64,000 bases of DNA from Orlajensenia leifsoniae (GTDB lineage Bacteria; Actinomycetota; Actinomycetes; Actinomycetales; Microbacteriaceae). The stretch lies in assembly GCF_004570845.1 (NCBI RefSeq), contig NZ_SPQZ01000001.1:744001-808000 (forward strand), read 5' to 3'. Below are positions 8,933 to 18,543 of the stretch, one piece after another. Both the position numbers and the translations under genes were made by a program. Numbering within the stretch: the stretch's first letter is position 1; the number at the start of each line of letters is the position of its first letter. The notes under the pieces were generated by a model. That model was not told where the DNA came from, did not search any database, and saw only the letters and a list, made by a program, of their open reading frames with translations.

Positions 8933-9397
8933 TCAGGCGCCTGCCGCGGCCAGATCCTCGAGTGCGCCGCCGTCGCCGAAGAGCGAACGACCGGCGCGCA
9001 CGGATCGCTGCCACGCAGCGATGAGGTCGCCGCGGTCGACCTGGAGCACCTGCATCCACGGATCGTCCTCGCCGACCGGAGGCAGGCCGCCGACTCCCCA
9101 GCGCACGGCCTCGAGCAGGAGCGGGATGACGTCGATACCGCGTTCGGTCGCGATGTAGAGCTGCTTCCGCGCATCCGTGGGGCTCGTGCTCCTGCTGACG
9201 AGTCCTGTCCGTTCGAGCCTGTCGAGTCGCTCGGCGAGCACGCTCTGACCGATGCGCTCGTCGGAGGCGAGGAATTCGCCGAAACTGCGCTTGCCGAGCG
9301 CGAGGATGTCTCGCAGGATCAGAAGCGACCAGCTGTCGCCGAGCGCCTCGACCGTGAAGTTGGTCGGGCAGTCCGAACGGCCGTCAGCACGCTTCAT
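8933..9397 (-). CDS. HxlR-family winged-helix transcriptional regulator
   Basis: 154 residues. The HxlR domain is clear: FTVEALGDSWSLLILRDI, then the recognition helix around IGQSVLAERLDRLERTGLV and the wing with RKQLYIATERG. HxlR proteins bind DNA as dimers and often control a divergent enzyme gene in response to a ligand. AGGAG precedes ATG 9397. It diverges from the AHSA1 gene across a 76-bp spacer holding a perfect palindrome, so I infer it represses that gene and itself. Confidence 0.92.
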   Translation of the reverse strand: MKRADGRSDCPTNFTVEALGDSWSLLILRDILALGKRSFGEFLASDERIGQSVLAERLDRLERTGLVSRSTSPTDARKQLYIATERGIDVIPLLLEAVRWGVGGLPPVGEDDPWMQVLQVDRGDLIAAWQRSVRAGRSLFGDGGALEDLAAAGA

Positions 9398-9437
9398 CGA
9401 ATCTCCTCGTCTTTCGCCGGCTCAAGTGTATGGCATA

Positions 9438-9467
9438 TTGACTTCGATCATCGAAGTGAAATATCCT
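9438..9467 (+). promoter_or_regulatory. Promoter and HxlR operator for the AHSA1 gene
   Basis: A perfect 17-bp inverted repeat (ACTTCGAT-C-ATCGAAGT, 9441-9457) lies between a TTGACT -35 (9438-9443) and a TATCCT -10 (9462-9467) with an 18-bp spacer. A regulator bound there would block RNA polymerase. The -10 lies 6 bp before ATG 9474, so the transcript is probably leaderless. Repeat and hexamers are seen; the binding protein is inferred. Confidence 0.75.
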
Positions 9468-9473
9468 TGCGGC

Positions 9474-9941
9474 ATGGATCTCACCGTGACGCGCGTCCTC
9501 CCGGCGAAAGCAGCCGAGGCCTGGAGGAGCTGGACCGACGATGCAGTCGTACGTCGCTGGTGGGGACCGACGGGGTTCACCTGCACCCTCGCGGACCTCG
9601 ACGTGACGGTGGGCGGAACGTCGCTCGTCTGCATGAGTGCACCGGACCTCGGCTTTCCGGCGCTGTACAGCACCTGGCGCTACACCGTCGTCGAGGAGCC
9701 GACCCGGCTGGAGTTCGTGCACAACATCGCCGATGCGAGTGGCACGACGATCGATCCGGCGAGCATCGGCGCTGCACGCATCCCGCGCGACGTGCGGCAC
9801 GTGATCACATTCGAGCCACTCGATGGCGAGCACACGAGGATGGCCGTCACAGAGTTCGGGTACAGCTCGCACGAGCAGCTCGCCCTGTCTCAGCAGGGGC
9901 TCGAGGAGTCGCTGGACAAGCTGGTGGAGTTGTATCGCTGA
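9474..9941 (+). CDS. SRPBCC/AHSA1 (START-like) domain protein
   Basis: 155 residues. AWRSWTDDAVVRRWWGPTGF is the hallmark N-terminal segment of the AHSA1 branch of START-like proteins, which hold a hydrophobic ligand in a helix-grip pocket. The C-terminal helix (GLEESLDKLVELY) completes the fold. The function is unknown; pairing with an HxlR regulator suggests a ligand-responsive detoxification or sensing role. No Shine-Dalgarno site is visible. Confidence 0.88.
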   Translation: MDLTVTRVLPAKAAEAWRSWTDDAVVRRWWGPTGFTCTLADLDVTVGGTSLVCMSAPDLGFPALYSTWRYTVVEEPTRLEFVHNIADASGTTIDPASIGAARIPRDVRHVITFEPLDGEHTRMAVTEFGYSSHEQLALSQQGLEESLDKLVELYR

Positions 9942-9974
9942 GTGGTCCCCCGACGCCTGGCCGCATCGGTTTCC

Positions 9975-12900
9975 CTATGCCTCGAGCAGCCCCCGGATGT
10001 CGTCGGCCGTCAGCGACTCGCTGAACAGGGCCTCGTCGTCCATGACGGAGTTCACGAGCTCGGCCTTCTTGGCCTTGAGCGCCATGACCTTCTCCTCGAT
10101 GGTGCCCGAGGCGACCATCCGGTAGACCATCACGGTCTTGTCCTGGCCGATGCGGTGGGCGCGGTCGACGGCCTGCGCCTCGCTGGCCGGGTTCCACCAC
10201 GGGTCGAGCAGGAAGACGTAGTCGGCCTCGGTGAGGTTCAGCCCGAAGCCGCCGGCCTTGAGGCTGATGAGGAACACCTGGGCCTCGCCTCCGCGGAAGC
10301 GCTCGATGACCTGTCCGCGCGAGCGTGTGCTGCCGTCGAGGTAGGCATAGGGAACTCCGAGCTCGTCGAGGCGGGCGGCCGCGCGCTGCAGGAACGACGT
10401 GAACTGGCTGAACACCAGCGCCTGGTGCCCCTCTGCGACGACATCGTCGAGCTGCTCGAACAGCGCGTCGAGCTTGGCCGACGGCACCCCCGCGTACTTC
10501 TCCTCGTCGATGAGCGCTGCGTCGAGGCTGAGCATGCGCAGCAGCGTGAGCGAGCGGAAAACGATGAAGCGGTTGCGGTCGAGGTCCTCGATGAGTCCGA
10601 GCAGCTTCTGCCGCTCACGCTGCAGGTGGGTGTCGTAGATGCGGCGGTGCCTGGGGTCGAGCTCGATCGAGAGCACCTGCTCCTGCTTCGGCGGCAGCTC
10701 GGGCGCGACGAGTTCCTTGCTGCGACGGAGCATGAGGGGACGGATGCGGCGGCGCAGCTTCGCGAGTCGCTCGGTGTTGTGATCGCCCTCGATCGGGCGC
10801 CGGTACTTCTCGGTGAACTGCCGCGCCGAGGGGAACAGGCCCGGGGCCACGATCTGGAACAGCGCCCACAGCTCCATGAGGTTGTTCTCCATCGGCGTGC
10901 CCGTGACGGCCAGCCGGAAGGGAGCCCTGATGCCGCGAGCGGCCTGGTGCACCTTGGACGTGTGATTCTTGGCGAACTGCGCCTCGTCGAGCACGAGGCC
11001 GCCCCAGCTCAGGTCGGCGAAGACCTCGGCATCTATGCGCAGGATGGCATACGTCGTGAGCACGATGTCCGCCCCGGCTGCGGCATCCGCCAGTCGCCTG
11101 CCGGTCTTGCCCTGGGTGGCGTCGACGGTGACGACCTTAAGGCCCGGCGTGAAACGCGCCGCCTCCGTCGCCCAGTTCGAGAGCACGGAGGTGGGAGCGA
11201 CCACCAGGAAGGGCGCGGCATCCGTCGTCGACTGCTCGACGACGTGGGCGATGAGGGCGAGGGTCTGGGCGGTCTTGCCGAGTCCCATGTCGTCGGCGAG
11301 GATGCCGCCGAGCCTGTGCTGGTGCAGGAACGCCAGCCACCGGAACCCCTCGAGCTGGTAGTGCCGCAGCTCGATCGCGAGCCCCGCCGGGGCGTCGAGC
11401 GGCTCGATCGCGCCGAGGTCGCGGAGCCCCTCGACCGTTGCCTTCCACGCCGCTGCGGCTTCGCTGACGTCGGCGAGCTCCTCGAACTCGTCCCAGAGGT
11501 CGGTCTGGTAGCGGCTGATGCGGATGCCGGCCTCCCACTCGGGGAGGGTGCCGGCCTCCTCGATGAGTTCGCGCAGCGGCTCGAAGACGGGTTGGTCGAG
11601 CGAGAGGTAGCTGTTGTCGACGAGGAGGAGCTTCTTGCGTCCGTTCGAGAGCGCGGTGAAGAGAGGACCGAACGGCACCGTGCGCCCCTCGACCGTGACG
11701 ACGACACCGAGGTCGAACCAGTCGTTCTCCTCGGTCTCGACGGCGCTGACGGTGAGCACCGGCGCCTCGACCACCTCACGGTAGTCGGGCTGCTGGCCGA
11801 CGATGTCGATGTGCAGGTTCTCGACCCGCTCGAGCTCGGGAAGGATGCGCGCGCTGAACTCGGCGGCATCGAGCGTGCGCAACACGACGGAGGAGCGCAG
11901 GCGCAGGCCGCCGGACGAGCTCGGAGTGACCGCCGCGCTCGAGACGGGGTTGCCCAACGCGAGCGACCCGGCGACGTCGTCGTGCAGGATGTCCTCGACC
12001 ACGCCGACGACGGCACGCTCGGCCTCAGCATCGTGGAACTCGGAGTCGGGGGCCGACAACGGGGCACGTCGCCCGTCGGAGAGCGACCACTCCCAGAGCA
12101 GCCGCAGCACGTGACCGGCCTCGAAGCGTGCCGTGAGCACGAGGGTGGCCGGTTTCTGCGGCGGCGGGGTGAAGGTGGAGTCGCTGCTCACGACGCGGAG
12201 GGTGCGGGCGAGGGCGCTGTAGTGCGACTCGAGGAACTCGGCCACCTCGGGCTGCGGCACCCGCACCGGGCGCTGCCGCTCGACGACGGCGCGTTGCTCC
12301 GGAGTGATGGGCGAGCCGAGCCTGGCGAGCGTGATGACGCCGTGCTCGAAGTCGTAGTGGTAGACGCCGTGGGTGCCGATCAATCGCACCTGGTCCGTGG
12401 GATGCGGCACCCCGTCGATGAGCACGGACGGGGTGAGGGTGAGAGCGTCGTCGGCCGCGACATCCGCGGCTCCGGGCTCGTTCGCCCCGAAGCGCGCATC
12501 GAGACCGATGGATGCCGATCCGGCGACGCGGATGGTGGGAGTCGGCCCCGATCCGACCAGCGGGATGCCCAGCCTGTCGGCATCGGTCAGCAGCGCCCAG
12601 AGCAGGCTGCTCTCGAAGTCGTCGAGCGAGATCCAGTCGGAGCCGAAGTTCAGGTAGCCGCCATGCACGGGGCCCTTGAGCACGGAGAACTGGGCGAACC
12701 AGCGCGCCTTGAGCGAATCGAAGCCACCGGCGCCGCCCTGGAAGCCGACGTTCTGCCAGGTCAGGGCTCCCTTGATCCAGCCGCCGCGGGCACCCATCGT
12801 GACGGGTCGCACGGCGAGGCGCTCGACCGTGGCTGCATCGCCGGCCGTGGCGTCGCGCGGCGACTGCCAGCTGTCGCGCCGCCGGGCGACCCGCTGGCGC

Positions 12901-13397
12901 AGCTCGAACTGGAGGGCCAGCGGATTCTCGCTCGGGGCACGTCGTGCGGCATCCGTCCATCCTGACGCGGAACCGGCGGTCGACGCACCGCGGGTCTGTG
13001 CCGTGAGCGCCGCGATGTCGCCGCGCCAGCCGTCGTCGACGGCACCGACAGCGCTGCGTTGCGATTCGACGGCGACCTTCGCGGCGGCGACGGCTGCCTC
13101 GTTCGCGGCGAACAGGGCGGCGGCGGCGTGCTTGCAGGTGAAGCCGACGGGGCAGCTGCAGGTGCTCCCGAGGATCGTGGTGCGGCCGGCCGAGCCGATG
13201 TCGAGGGAGACCGAGCATCGATAGGGGGTGGGATCGCTGCCCTGCACGGATGCCGTCAGGCGATGCTGCGGGGCGTCCCAGCTGAGCTCGCCGACGTTTC
13301 CGGAGCGCGCGTAGTTGCGGCCACGGCTGAGCGCGAGCGGGCCGACGAAGCGCGCGATCGTGAGCTCTTCCACGCGGGGAAAGCTGTCGATGGCCAT
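9975..13397 (-). CDS. SNF2-family DNA-dependent ATPase with SWIM zinc finger
   Basis: 1140 residues. A SWIM zinc finger (CSCPVGFTCKH, about residues 79-89) is followed by a long middle domain and the SNF2 engine: Walker A in DDMGLGKT near 700, DEAQ box near 802, and a helicase C domain with DGSTRSRGQ, SLKAGGFGLNL and AHRIGQ near 1082. It would translocate on double-stranded DNA; bacterial SWIM-SNF2 proteins (RapA/HepA relatives) are thought to remodel protein-DNA complexes. ATG 13397 is chosen because upstream sequence lacks conserved features. Monocistronic. Confidence 0.92.
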   Translation of the reverse strand: MAIDSFPRVEELTIARFVGPLALSRGRNYARSGNVGELSWDAPQHRLTASVQGSDPTPYRCSVSLDIGSAGRTTILGSTCSCPVGFTCKHAAAALFAANEAAVAAAKVAVESQRSAVGAVDDGWRGDIAALTAQTRGASTAGSASGWTDAARRAPSENPLALQFELRQRVARRRDSWQSPRDATAGDAATVERLAVRPVTMGARGGWIKGALTWQNVGFQGGAGGFDSLKARWFAQFSVLKGPVHGGYLNFGSDWISLDDFESSLLWALLTDADRLGIPLVGSGPTPTIRVAGSASIGLDARFGANEPGAADVAADDALTLTPSVLIDGVPHPTDQVRLIGTHGVYHYDFEHGVITLARLGSPITPEQRAVVERQRPVRVPQPEVAEFLESHYSALARTLRVVSSDSTFTPPPQKPATLVLTARFEAGHVLRLLWEWSLSDGRRAPLSAPDSEFHDAEAERAVVGVVEDILHDDVAGSLALGNPVSSAAVTPSSSGGLRLRSSVVLRTLDAAEFSARILPELERVENLHIDIVGQQPDYREVVEAPVLTVSAVETEENDWFDLGVVVTVEGRTVPFGPLFTALSNGRKKLLLVDNSYLSLDQPVFEPLRELIEEAGTLPEWEAGIRISRYQTDLWDEFEELADVSEAAAAWKATVEGLRDLGAIEPLDAPAGLAIELRHYQLEGFRWLAFLHQHRLGGILADDMGLGKTAQTLALIAHVVEQSTTDAAPFLVVAPTSVLSNWATEAARFTPGLKVVTVDATQGKTGRRLADAAAGADIVLTTYAILRIDAEVFADLSWGGLVLDEAQFAKNHTSKVHQAARGIRAPFRLAVTGTPMENNLMELWALFQIVAPGLFPSARQFTEKYRRPIEGDHNTERLAKLRRRIRPLMLRRSKELVAPELPPKQEQVLSIELDPRHRRIYDTHLQRERQKLLGLIEDLDRNRFIVFRSLTLLRMLSLDAALIDEEKYAGVPSAKLDALFEQLDDVVAEGHQALVFSQFTSFLQRAAARLDELGVPYAYLDGSTRSRGQVIERFRGGEAQVFLISLKAGGFGLNLTEADYVFLLDPWWNPASEAQAVDRAHRIGQDKTVMVYRMVASGTIEEKVMALKAKKAELVNSVMDDEALFSESLTADDIRGLLEA

Positions 13398-13557
13398 CAG
13401 ACCATGCTCGCACGAACCTCGGGCCCGTCGCACCCGGGAAGGTGGTGTGGATCGGGGCCGCACGCTTCGCCGACTCCGGCGAGATGCCCCTCGCGCTGCC
13501 GGGCGGACGGCGGGATGATGGTGGGCATCGATGAGGATGAACCAGGGAGGTTCCGTC

Positions 13558-13968
13558 ATGACGACTCTCAACCCGTATCTGAGCTTTCGAGACACCGCCC
13601 GGGAAGCGCTGGAGTTCTACCACTCCGTCTTCGGCGGGGAACTCACGCTGAGCACCTACGAGGAGTTCCACGCCAGCGAGGACCCGGCGGAACTGCACAA
13701 GATCATGCACGGCCAGCTCGAGTCCGGCGGCATGACCCTGATGGCCGCCGACACCCCGAACGCGATCGAGTTGACGATCGGTGACAACGTGACGGTCTCG
13801 CTGAGCGGGCAGGACGAGGCTGAGCTGCGCGGCTACTGGGCGGCGCTCTCGGAGGGCGCGACGATCACGATGCCGCTCGAGGTCGCGCCGTGGGGTGACG
13901 CCTTCGGTCAGCTCACCGACCGCTTCGGCACCCACTGGATGTTCAACATCGGGCAGGCTGCGGCGTAG
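13558..13968 (+). CDS. VOC superfamily protein, PhnB/glyoxalase type
   Basis: 136 residues forming two beta-alpha-beta-beta-beta modules. It begins NPYLSFRDTAREALEFYHSV and ends with DRFGTHWMFNI, both typical of the PhnB-like (3-demethylubiquinone methyltransferase-like) branch. GGGAGG 7 bp upstream fixes ATG 13558. These proteins are often annotated only as VOC family; no substrate is assigned. Confidence 0.9.
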   Translation: MTTLNPYLSFRDTAREALEFYHSVFGGELTLSTYEEFHASEDPAELHKIMHGQLESGGMTLMAADTPNAIELTIGDNVTVSLSGQDEAELRGYWAALSEGATITMPLEVAPWGDAFGQLTDRFGTHWMFNIGQAAA

Positions 13969-14079
13969 GAGCGGCTCCCCACGGCACGCTTGCAGCGTCC
14001 TCCCAGCCCCACGGGAGGGAGATGCCGCAGAGTAGAGCGGATGGCCACCCGGCCTCGGTGACCGTCTCCAGGAGTTCCT

Positions 14080-15252
14080 GTGCCCGCATCCGTCGTTCTC
14101 GACATCGTCGTGATCGTCCTGCTGATCGCGGCCGCCGTCTCCGGCTGGCGCAGCGGGTTCCTCCGCAGCGTGTTCACCGCCATCGGCCTCGTCGTCGGCG
14201 GCATCGCGGCCTACCTGCTGCTGCCCGTCTTCGCCACCTGGACGACGTCACCCGGCTGGCGCATCGCGATCGTGCTGGGCGGCGGCATCCTGCTGCTCGT
14301 CGTGGGCGAGGCCATCGGCAGCATGATCGGCCGTCTGCTCAGCCGCGGCGTACGGGTCATCAAGCTCGGCCCCATCGATCGCGCAGCCGGACTCGTCACC
14401 AGTACCGTCGTCGTGGCCCTCGTGCTCACGACCGTGGCCGGCGGCATCAGCGGCTTCGGCATCCCGCCCGTGACCCAGGCCATCGCCGGAAGCGCCACCC
14501 TCAGTTCCATCGACAAGCTCACCCCGGCACCGGCGAAGTCGTTCCTCGCCGGCGTGCGGGCCTCGACCGTGAACGACGCGCTGCCGTGGGTCATCGACAC
14601 CATCGCGCCGCCGACATCGGTGCCCCCGATCGCCGATCTCGACACGGCCTCCCCCGCACTCACCACGGCCGGCGCCTCGGTGGTGCGGGTCTCGGGCAAC
14701 GCCTACCAGTGCGGCCAGTCGCTCACCGGCAGCGGCTTCGTCGTGAGCGACGACCGCGTCGTCACCAACGCCCACGTCGTGGCCGGCGTCGACGAGCCCG
14801 TCGTCGAGGCACCGGGCGAGCAGCCGCGCGCCGCCAGCGTCGTCTACTTCGACGACGCCACCGACCTCGCCGTGCTCGAGGTCGACGGCCTCGACGCCTC
14901 GCCGCTGCCCCTCGGCGACGTCCCCACCGTCGGCTCGGCCGCTGCCGTGCAGGGCTTCCCCTTCGGCGGGCCGTTCGTATCGCTGCCCGCCACGATCGCC
15001 GAGCTCTCGACGATTCCGAAGGCGGATGCCTCAGGCCAGCGCGACGTCTACGCACTCTCCGCCGACATCAACCAGGGCAACTCCGGCGGCCCGCTGCTCA
15101 GCCCCGATGGCGCCGTCATCGGCGTCGTGTTCGCGAAGTCGGCCGCCATCGACGACGTGGGTTACGCGCTGGCGATCAGCGAGCTGCAGCCCGTCGTCGC
15201 GGCGGCGGCCGGCCTCAGCGACACCGTCTCGTCGGGCGCCTGCGCGGCCTGA
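14080..15252 (+). CDS. MarP-like membrane serine protease (CvpA domain plus trypsin-like domain)
   Basis: 390 residues: four N-terminal membrane segments of the CvpA/colicin V production family (about 5-165) and a periplasm-facing trypsin-like domain with His232 (TNAHVVAG), Asp262 (ATDLAVLEV) and Ser335 (GNSGGPL). Two Cys (in YQCGQS and the C-terminal GACAA) may form the disulfide known in mycobacterial MarP, which supports acid and oxidative stress resistance. It starts with GTG, fixed by AGGAG at 14070-14074. The protease domain is complete. Confidence 0.92.
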   Translation: MPASVVLDIVVIVLLIAAAVSGWRSGFLRSVFTAIGLVVGGIAAYLLLPVFATWTTSPGWRIAIVLGGGILLLVVGEAIGSMIGRLLSRGVRVIKLGPIDRAAGLVTSTVVVALVLTTVAGGISGFGIPPVTQAIAGSATLSSIDKLTPAPAKSFLAGVRASTVNDALPWVIDTIAPPTSVPPIADLDTASPALTTAGASVVRVSGNAYQCGQSLTGSGFVVSDDRVVTNAHVVAGVDEPVVEAPGEQPRAASVVYFDDATDLAVLEVDGLDASPLPLGDVPTVGSAAAVQGFPFGGPFVSLPATIAELSTIPKADASGQRDVYALSADINQGNSGGPLLSPDGAVIGVVFAKSAAIDDVGYALAISELQPVVAAAAGLSDTVSSGACAA

Positions 15253-15271
15253 GCGGCATCCGCCCGTCCGC

Positions 15272-16504
15272 CTACCCCAGCGCCCGGTACACCGCCGCCG
15301 TGTACGCGTCGGAGCGCGGCGAGCCGATGATGCCCGGCGACATCCTGTTCATCACATAGGCGAAGGTCAGACGGCGCTCGGTGTCCGCGATCACGAGCGA
15401 TCCGCCCCAGCCGCCCCAGAACGCCACCCGTCCCTCGGGGATGGTCGGGGTGCTCGCCGGGTTCGACACCGCGTAGCCCAGACCGAAGCGCAGCGGCAGC
15501 CCGAGCACGAGGTCGACGTTGTCGGTGTGCTCGGCGAAGATGCGATCGATGGTCTCGGCGGAGAGCAGACGGATGCCGTCGACCTCGCCGCCCTGCGCCA
15601 CGACGCTCTGGATGCGGGCGACCGACCGCGCGTTGCCGTGCCCGCCCGCTCCCCCGAGGCCGGCGGCGCGCCACTCGCGCGTCCAGGTGAACGCGGCCTC
15701 GAGCGGCGGACCGGTGAGGGTGCGGAACGGGATCGAGTCGGGCGGCAACTGCGTGATGTCGATCGTGCCGGGCGGCGGCACGACGTTGCTCACCCGGTGG
15801 TCCTCGCTCGCGGGGAGGCCGAGGTGGAAGTCGGCGCCGAGCGGCCCCGCGATCTCGCTCGCGACGAAGTCGCCCAGGCTGCTGCCGGTGACCCGGCGCA
15901 CCAGCTCACCGAGCAGGTGGCCGTAGTTCAGCAGGTGGTAGCCGGATGCCGCTCCTGCGGGCCACCACGGAGCCTGTGCCGCGAGCCGCGCGGCCGAGGT
16001 CTCGACGTCGAGGATGTCGGCTCCGACGATCGGCTGCTCCCAGGCCGGCACGCCCGAGGTGTGCATCAGCACGTGGCGCACCAGCACGCCCTCCTTGCCT
16101 GCCGCGGCGAACTCCGGCCAGTAGGTGGCGACGGGTTCGTCAGGATCGACCAGCCCGCGATCGACCAGCATCAGCACGGCGAGCGCGGAGACGGTCTTGG
16201 AGATCGACCAGACGTTGGTGATGGTGTCGGATGCCCACGGCACAGAGCGATCCGGGTCTGCCCATCCTCCCCAGAGGTCGACGACGAGCTCACCGTCGAG
16301 CACGACGGCGAGCGACGCGCCGAGCTCCTCGCCGGTGGCGAGCCTGCGCTCGAACTCGTCGCGGAGACCCTCGAAGCGGTCATCGACCACGCCTGCGATC
16401 GGGGCCGGTGCGGCGGCGGACGCAGCGGCCGGAGCGGGAACGGAGGCCGGGGACGCGTCGGGGGCGACGTCGGCCGGCGCTGCGGTGGGAGAGCTGCTCG
16501 TCAT
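15272..16504 (-). CDS. Serine hydrolase, class C beta-lactamase/esterase EstB family
   Basis: 410 residues with a Pro/Ala-rich first 35 residues and then a beta-lactamase-like fold. SxxK is S100-I-S-K103, Tyr in [10 protein letters not shown] is the second motif, and HGNARS near residue 275 stands in for the third. EstB-type enzymes hydrolyse short-chain esters and lactones. GAGGAA precedes ATG 16504. It is divergent from the alcohol dehydrogenase across an operator shared by four promoters in this window, so it may belong to the same catabolic regulon and open an ester or lactone substrate (inference). Confidence 0.88.
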   Translation of the reverse strand: MTSSSPTAAPADVAPDASPASVPAPAAASAAAPAPIAGVVDDRFEGLRDEFERRLATGEELGASLAVVLDGELVVDLWGGWADPDRSVPWASDTITNVWSISKTVSALAVLMLVDRGLVDPDEPVATYWPEFAAAGKEGVLVRHVLMHTSGVPAWEQPIVGADILDVETSAARLAAQAPWWPAGAASGYHLLNYGHLLGELVRRVTGSSLGDFVASEIAGPLGADFHLGLPASEDHRVSNVVPPPGTIDITQLPPDSIPFRTLTGPPLEAAFTWTREWRAAGLGGAGGHGNARSVARIQSVVAQGGEVDGIRLLSAETIDRIFAEHTDNVDLVLGLPLRFGLGYAVSNPASTPTIPEGRVAFWGGWGGSLVIADTERRLTFAYVMNRMSPGIIGSPRSDAYTAAVYRALG

Positions 16505-16542
16505 CGAGGTTCCTCACGGTCGGTGTGGTGATGCGTTTGGGA

Positions 16543-16564
16543 GCATACCGCGCAGTCGGTATGC
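16543..16564. promoter_or_regulatory. TetR-type operator, site 1
   Basis: A perfect inverted repeat GCATACCG-N6-CGGTATGC between the divergent hydrolase (16504) and alcohol dehydrogenase (16639) genes. TATGCT at its right edge could be the -10 of the dehydrogenase promoter. The same motif recurs at 22793, 31925 and 38041. Confidence 0.8.
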
Positions 16565-16638
16565 TTGTCACGCGGCATCATGGAGTCACGGCGCCGCTGG
16601 CGGGTTCGACGGCAGCACCCACACGACGAGGAGGTCGA

Positions 16639-17760
16639 ATGCGCATCATCGGAGCAGTACTCGAGCAGTCGGGCGCGGAGCCGCCCTTCGCGAGCTCGCA
16701 TCCGTTCACCGTCGGCCCGCTCGAGCTCGATCCCCCGGGCCCCGGCGAGATCCTGGTGCGCATCGAGGCGGCCGGCGTCTGCCATTCCGACCTCAGCGTC
16801 GTCGACGGGAACCGCGTGCGCCCGACCCCCATGCTGCTCGGGCACGAGGCCGCGGGCATCGTCGAGAAGCTCGGTGACGGCGTCGACGACCTGCCGCTCG
16901 GCACTCGCGTCGTCATGACCTTCCTGCCGCGCTGCGGCGACTGCCCCGAGTGCGCGACGGACGGGCGGCTGCCCTGCCGCGTCGGGAGCGCCGCGAACAA
17001 CGAGGGCACTCTCGTGGGCGGAGGCATCCGGCTGCATCGTGGGGGCTCGGATGCCGCTGCTCCCGAAGCGGTCAACCACCACCTCGGGGTCTCGGGCTTC
17101 GCCAGCCACGCCGTCGTCAGCCGCACCTCGGTGGTGCCCGTCGATGCCGACGTTCCGGCCGAGATCGCCGCGCTGCTCGGCTGCGCGGTGCTCACCGGAG
17201 GCGGCGCTGTCATCAACGCCGGCACCCCGGCGCCCGGTTCGCGCGTGATCGTCGTGGGCCTCGGCGGAGTCGGCATGGCCGCCCTGCTCGTGGCCGTCGC
17301 CCTCGGACTCGAGGTCATCGGAGTCGACGCCGTGCCCGCGAAGCTCGAGCTCGCACGCGAGTTCGGGGCATCCGCCGCCCACGGTCCGGCCGAGGCGGCC
17401 GAAGCCGGTCTCACGGCCCCGCTCGTGATCGAGGCAGCCGGCTCGGCACGCGCCTTCGAGACGGCCCTCGCCCTGACGGCTCCCGGCGGCACGACAGTGA
17501 CGGTGGGTCTGCCGGCTCCGGATGCCCGAGCGAGCGTCTCCCCTCTGCTGCTGACCGCGCAGGCCAGGACCATCATCGGGAGCTACCTCGGCTCGGCCGT
17601 TCCGAGCCGGGACATCCCGCGTTACGTCGAGCTGTGGCGCAGCGGGAAGCTGCCGCTGGAGCGCCTGGTGTCGTCGCACGTGCGCCTCGACGACCTCGAT
17701 GCCGCCATGGACCGCCTCGCCGCCGGCGGAGAGCTGCGCCAGCTCATCACCTTCCCCTGA
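16639..17760 (+). CDS. Zinc-dependent alcohol dehydrogenase (MDR superfamily)
   Basis: 373 residues. Catalytic zinc Cys is in GVCHSDL with GHEAAGIVEKLG after it; the structural-zinc loop has CGDCPECATDGRLPC. The coenzyme domain has VVGLGGVGMAAL and a following acidic residue (GVDA) that favours NAD over NADP. Family members oxidise alcohols or aldehydes. GAGGAGG places ATG 16639. First gene of an ADH-SDR-MaoC run, 33 bp ahead of the SDR, with TetR operator site 1 in its promoter. Confidence 0.92.
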   Translation: MRIIGAVLEQSGAEPPFASSHPFTVGPLELDPPGPGEILVRIEAAGVCHSDLSVVDGNRVRPTPMLLGHEAAGIVEKLGDGVDDLPLGTRVVMTFLPRCGDCPECATDGRLPCRVGSAANNEGTLVGGGIRLHRGGSDAAAPEAVNHHLGVSGFASHAVVSRTSVVPVDADVPAEIAALLGCAVLTGGGAVINAGTPAPGSRVIVVGLGGVGMAALLVAVALGLEVIGVDAVPAKLELAREFGASAAHGPAEAAEAGLTAPLVIEAAGSARAFETALALTAPGGTTVTVGLPAPDARASVSPLLLTAQARTIIGSYLGSAVPSRDIPRYVELWRSGKLPLERLVSSHVRLDDLDAAMDRLAAGGELRQLITFP

Positions 17761-17793
17761 ACCGCCCCTGAACCGCCCACGAAAGGACAACGC

Positions 17794-18543
17794 ATGACCC
17801 GCACCGCCATCGTCACCGGAGCCGCCCGGGGCATCGGAGCCGCAACAGCCCTCCAGCTCGCCGCCGACGGTTTCGCCGTCGCCGTGCTCGACCTCGACGC
17901 CGCATCCTGTGCCGACACCGTCGCCGCCATCGAGGCCGCCGGCGGTCGCGCTCTCGCGGTCGGGGCGAACGTGGCCGACTCCGAGGCCGTGGGATCGGCC
18001 GTGGCATCTGTCGCCCAAGAACTCGGGGCACCGACGGTGCTCGTGAACAACGCCGGGATCCTGCGCGACAACCTGCTGTTCAAGATGACGGATGACGATT
18101 GGGACGCCGTGCTCGGCGTGCACCTGCGCGGTGCGTTCCTGATGAGCCGGGCCGTGCAGGCGTTCCAGGTGAAGGAGGGGTGGGGTCGCATCGTGAACCT
18201 GTCGAGCACCTCGGCGCTGGGCAACCGCGGGCAGGCGAACTACGCGGCGGCGAAGGCCGGCATGCAGGGCTTCACGAAGACTCTCGCGATCGAGCTGGGA
18301 CGCTACGGCGTGACGGCGAACGCCGTGGCGCCGGGCTTCATCCAGACCGACATGACGAAGGCCACGGCCGACAGGATGGGGGTCTCGTTCGAGGACTTCC
18401 TCGCCGGAGCCGCGAAGGAGATCCCCGTGGGGCGCCCCGGCCAGCCCGAGGACGTGGCCGCAGCGGTGTCGTTCTTCTGCTCCGAGGCGGCGAGCTTCAT
18501 CTCGGGCCAGGTGCTCTACGTGGCCGGAGGGCCGAAGGCATGA
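17794..18543 (+). CDS. FabG-like short-chain dehydrogenase (3-oxoacyl reductase / 3-hydroxyacyl-CoA dehydrogenase)
   Basis: 249 residues, classical SDR: TGAARGIG for the nucleotide, NNAG, catalytic Ser in NLSSTSALG and YAAAK. The C-terminus FISGQVLYVAGG is typical of FabG-like proteins. With a MaoC hydratase translated from an overlapping start, the likely role is oxidation of a (3R)-hydroxyacyl-CoA or the reverse reaction. AAAGGA precedes the ATG. No ACP or fatty-acid synthase gene is near, favouring catabolism. Confidence 0.92.
   Translation: MTRTAIVTGAARGIGAATALQLAADGFAVAVLDLDAASCADTVAAIEAAGGRALAVGANVADSEAVGSAVASVAQELGAPTVLVNNAGILRDNLLFKMTDDDWDAVLGVHLRGAFLMSRAVQAFQVKEGWGRIVNLSSTSALGNRGQANYAAAKAGMQGFTKTLAIELGRYGVTANAVAPGFIQTDMTKATADRMGVSFEDFLAGAAKEIPVGRPGQPEDVAAAVSFFCSEAASFISGQVLYVAGGPKA

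Noticed and set aside
9942-12965. Long open frame on the plus strand, over 1000 codons
   Set aside because: It is antisense to the SNF2 ATPase, whose helicase motifs are intact. Long shadow frames are normal at this GC content, and its product lacks recognisable domains.
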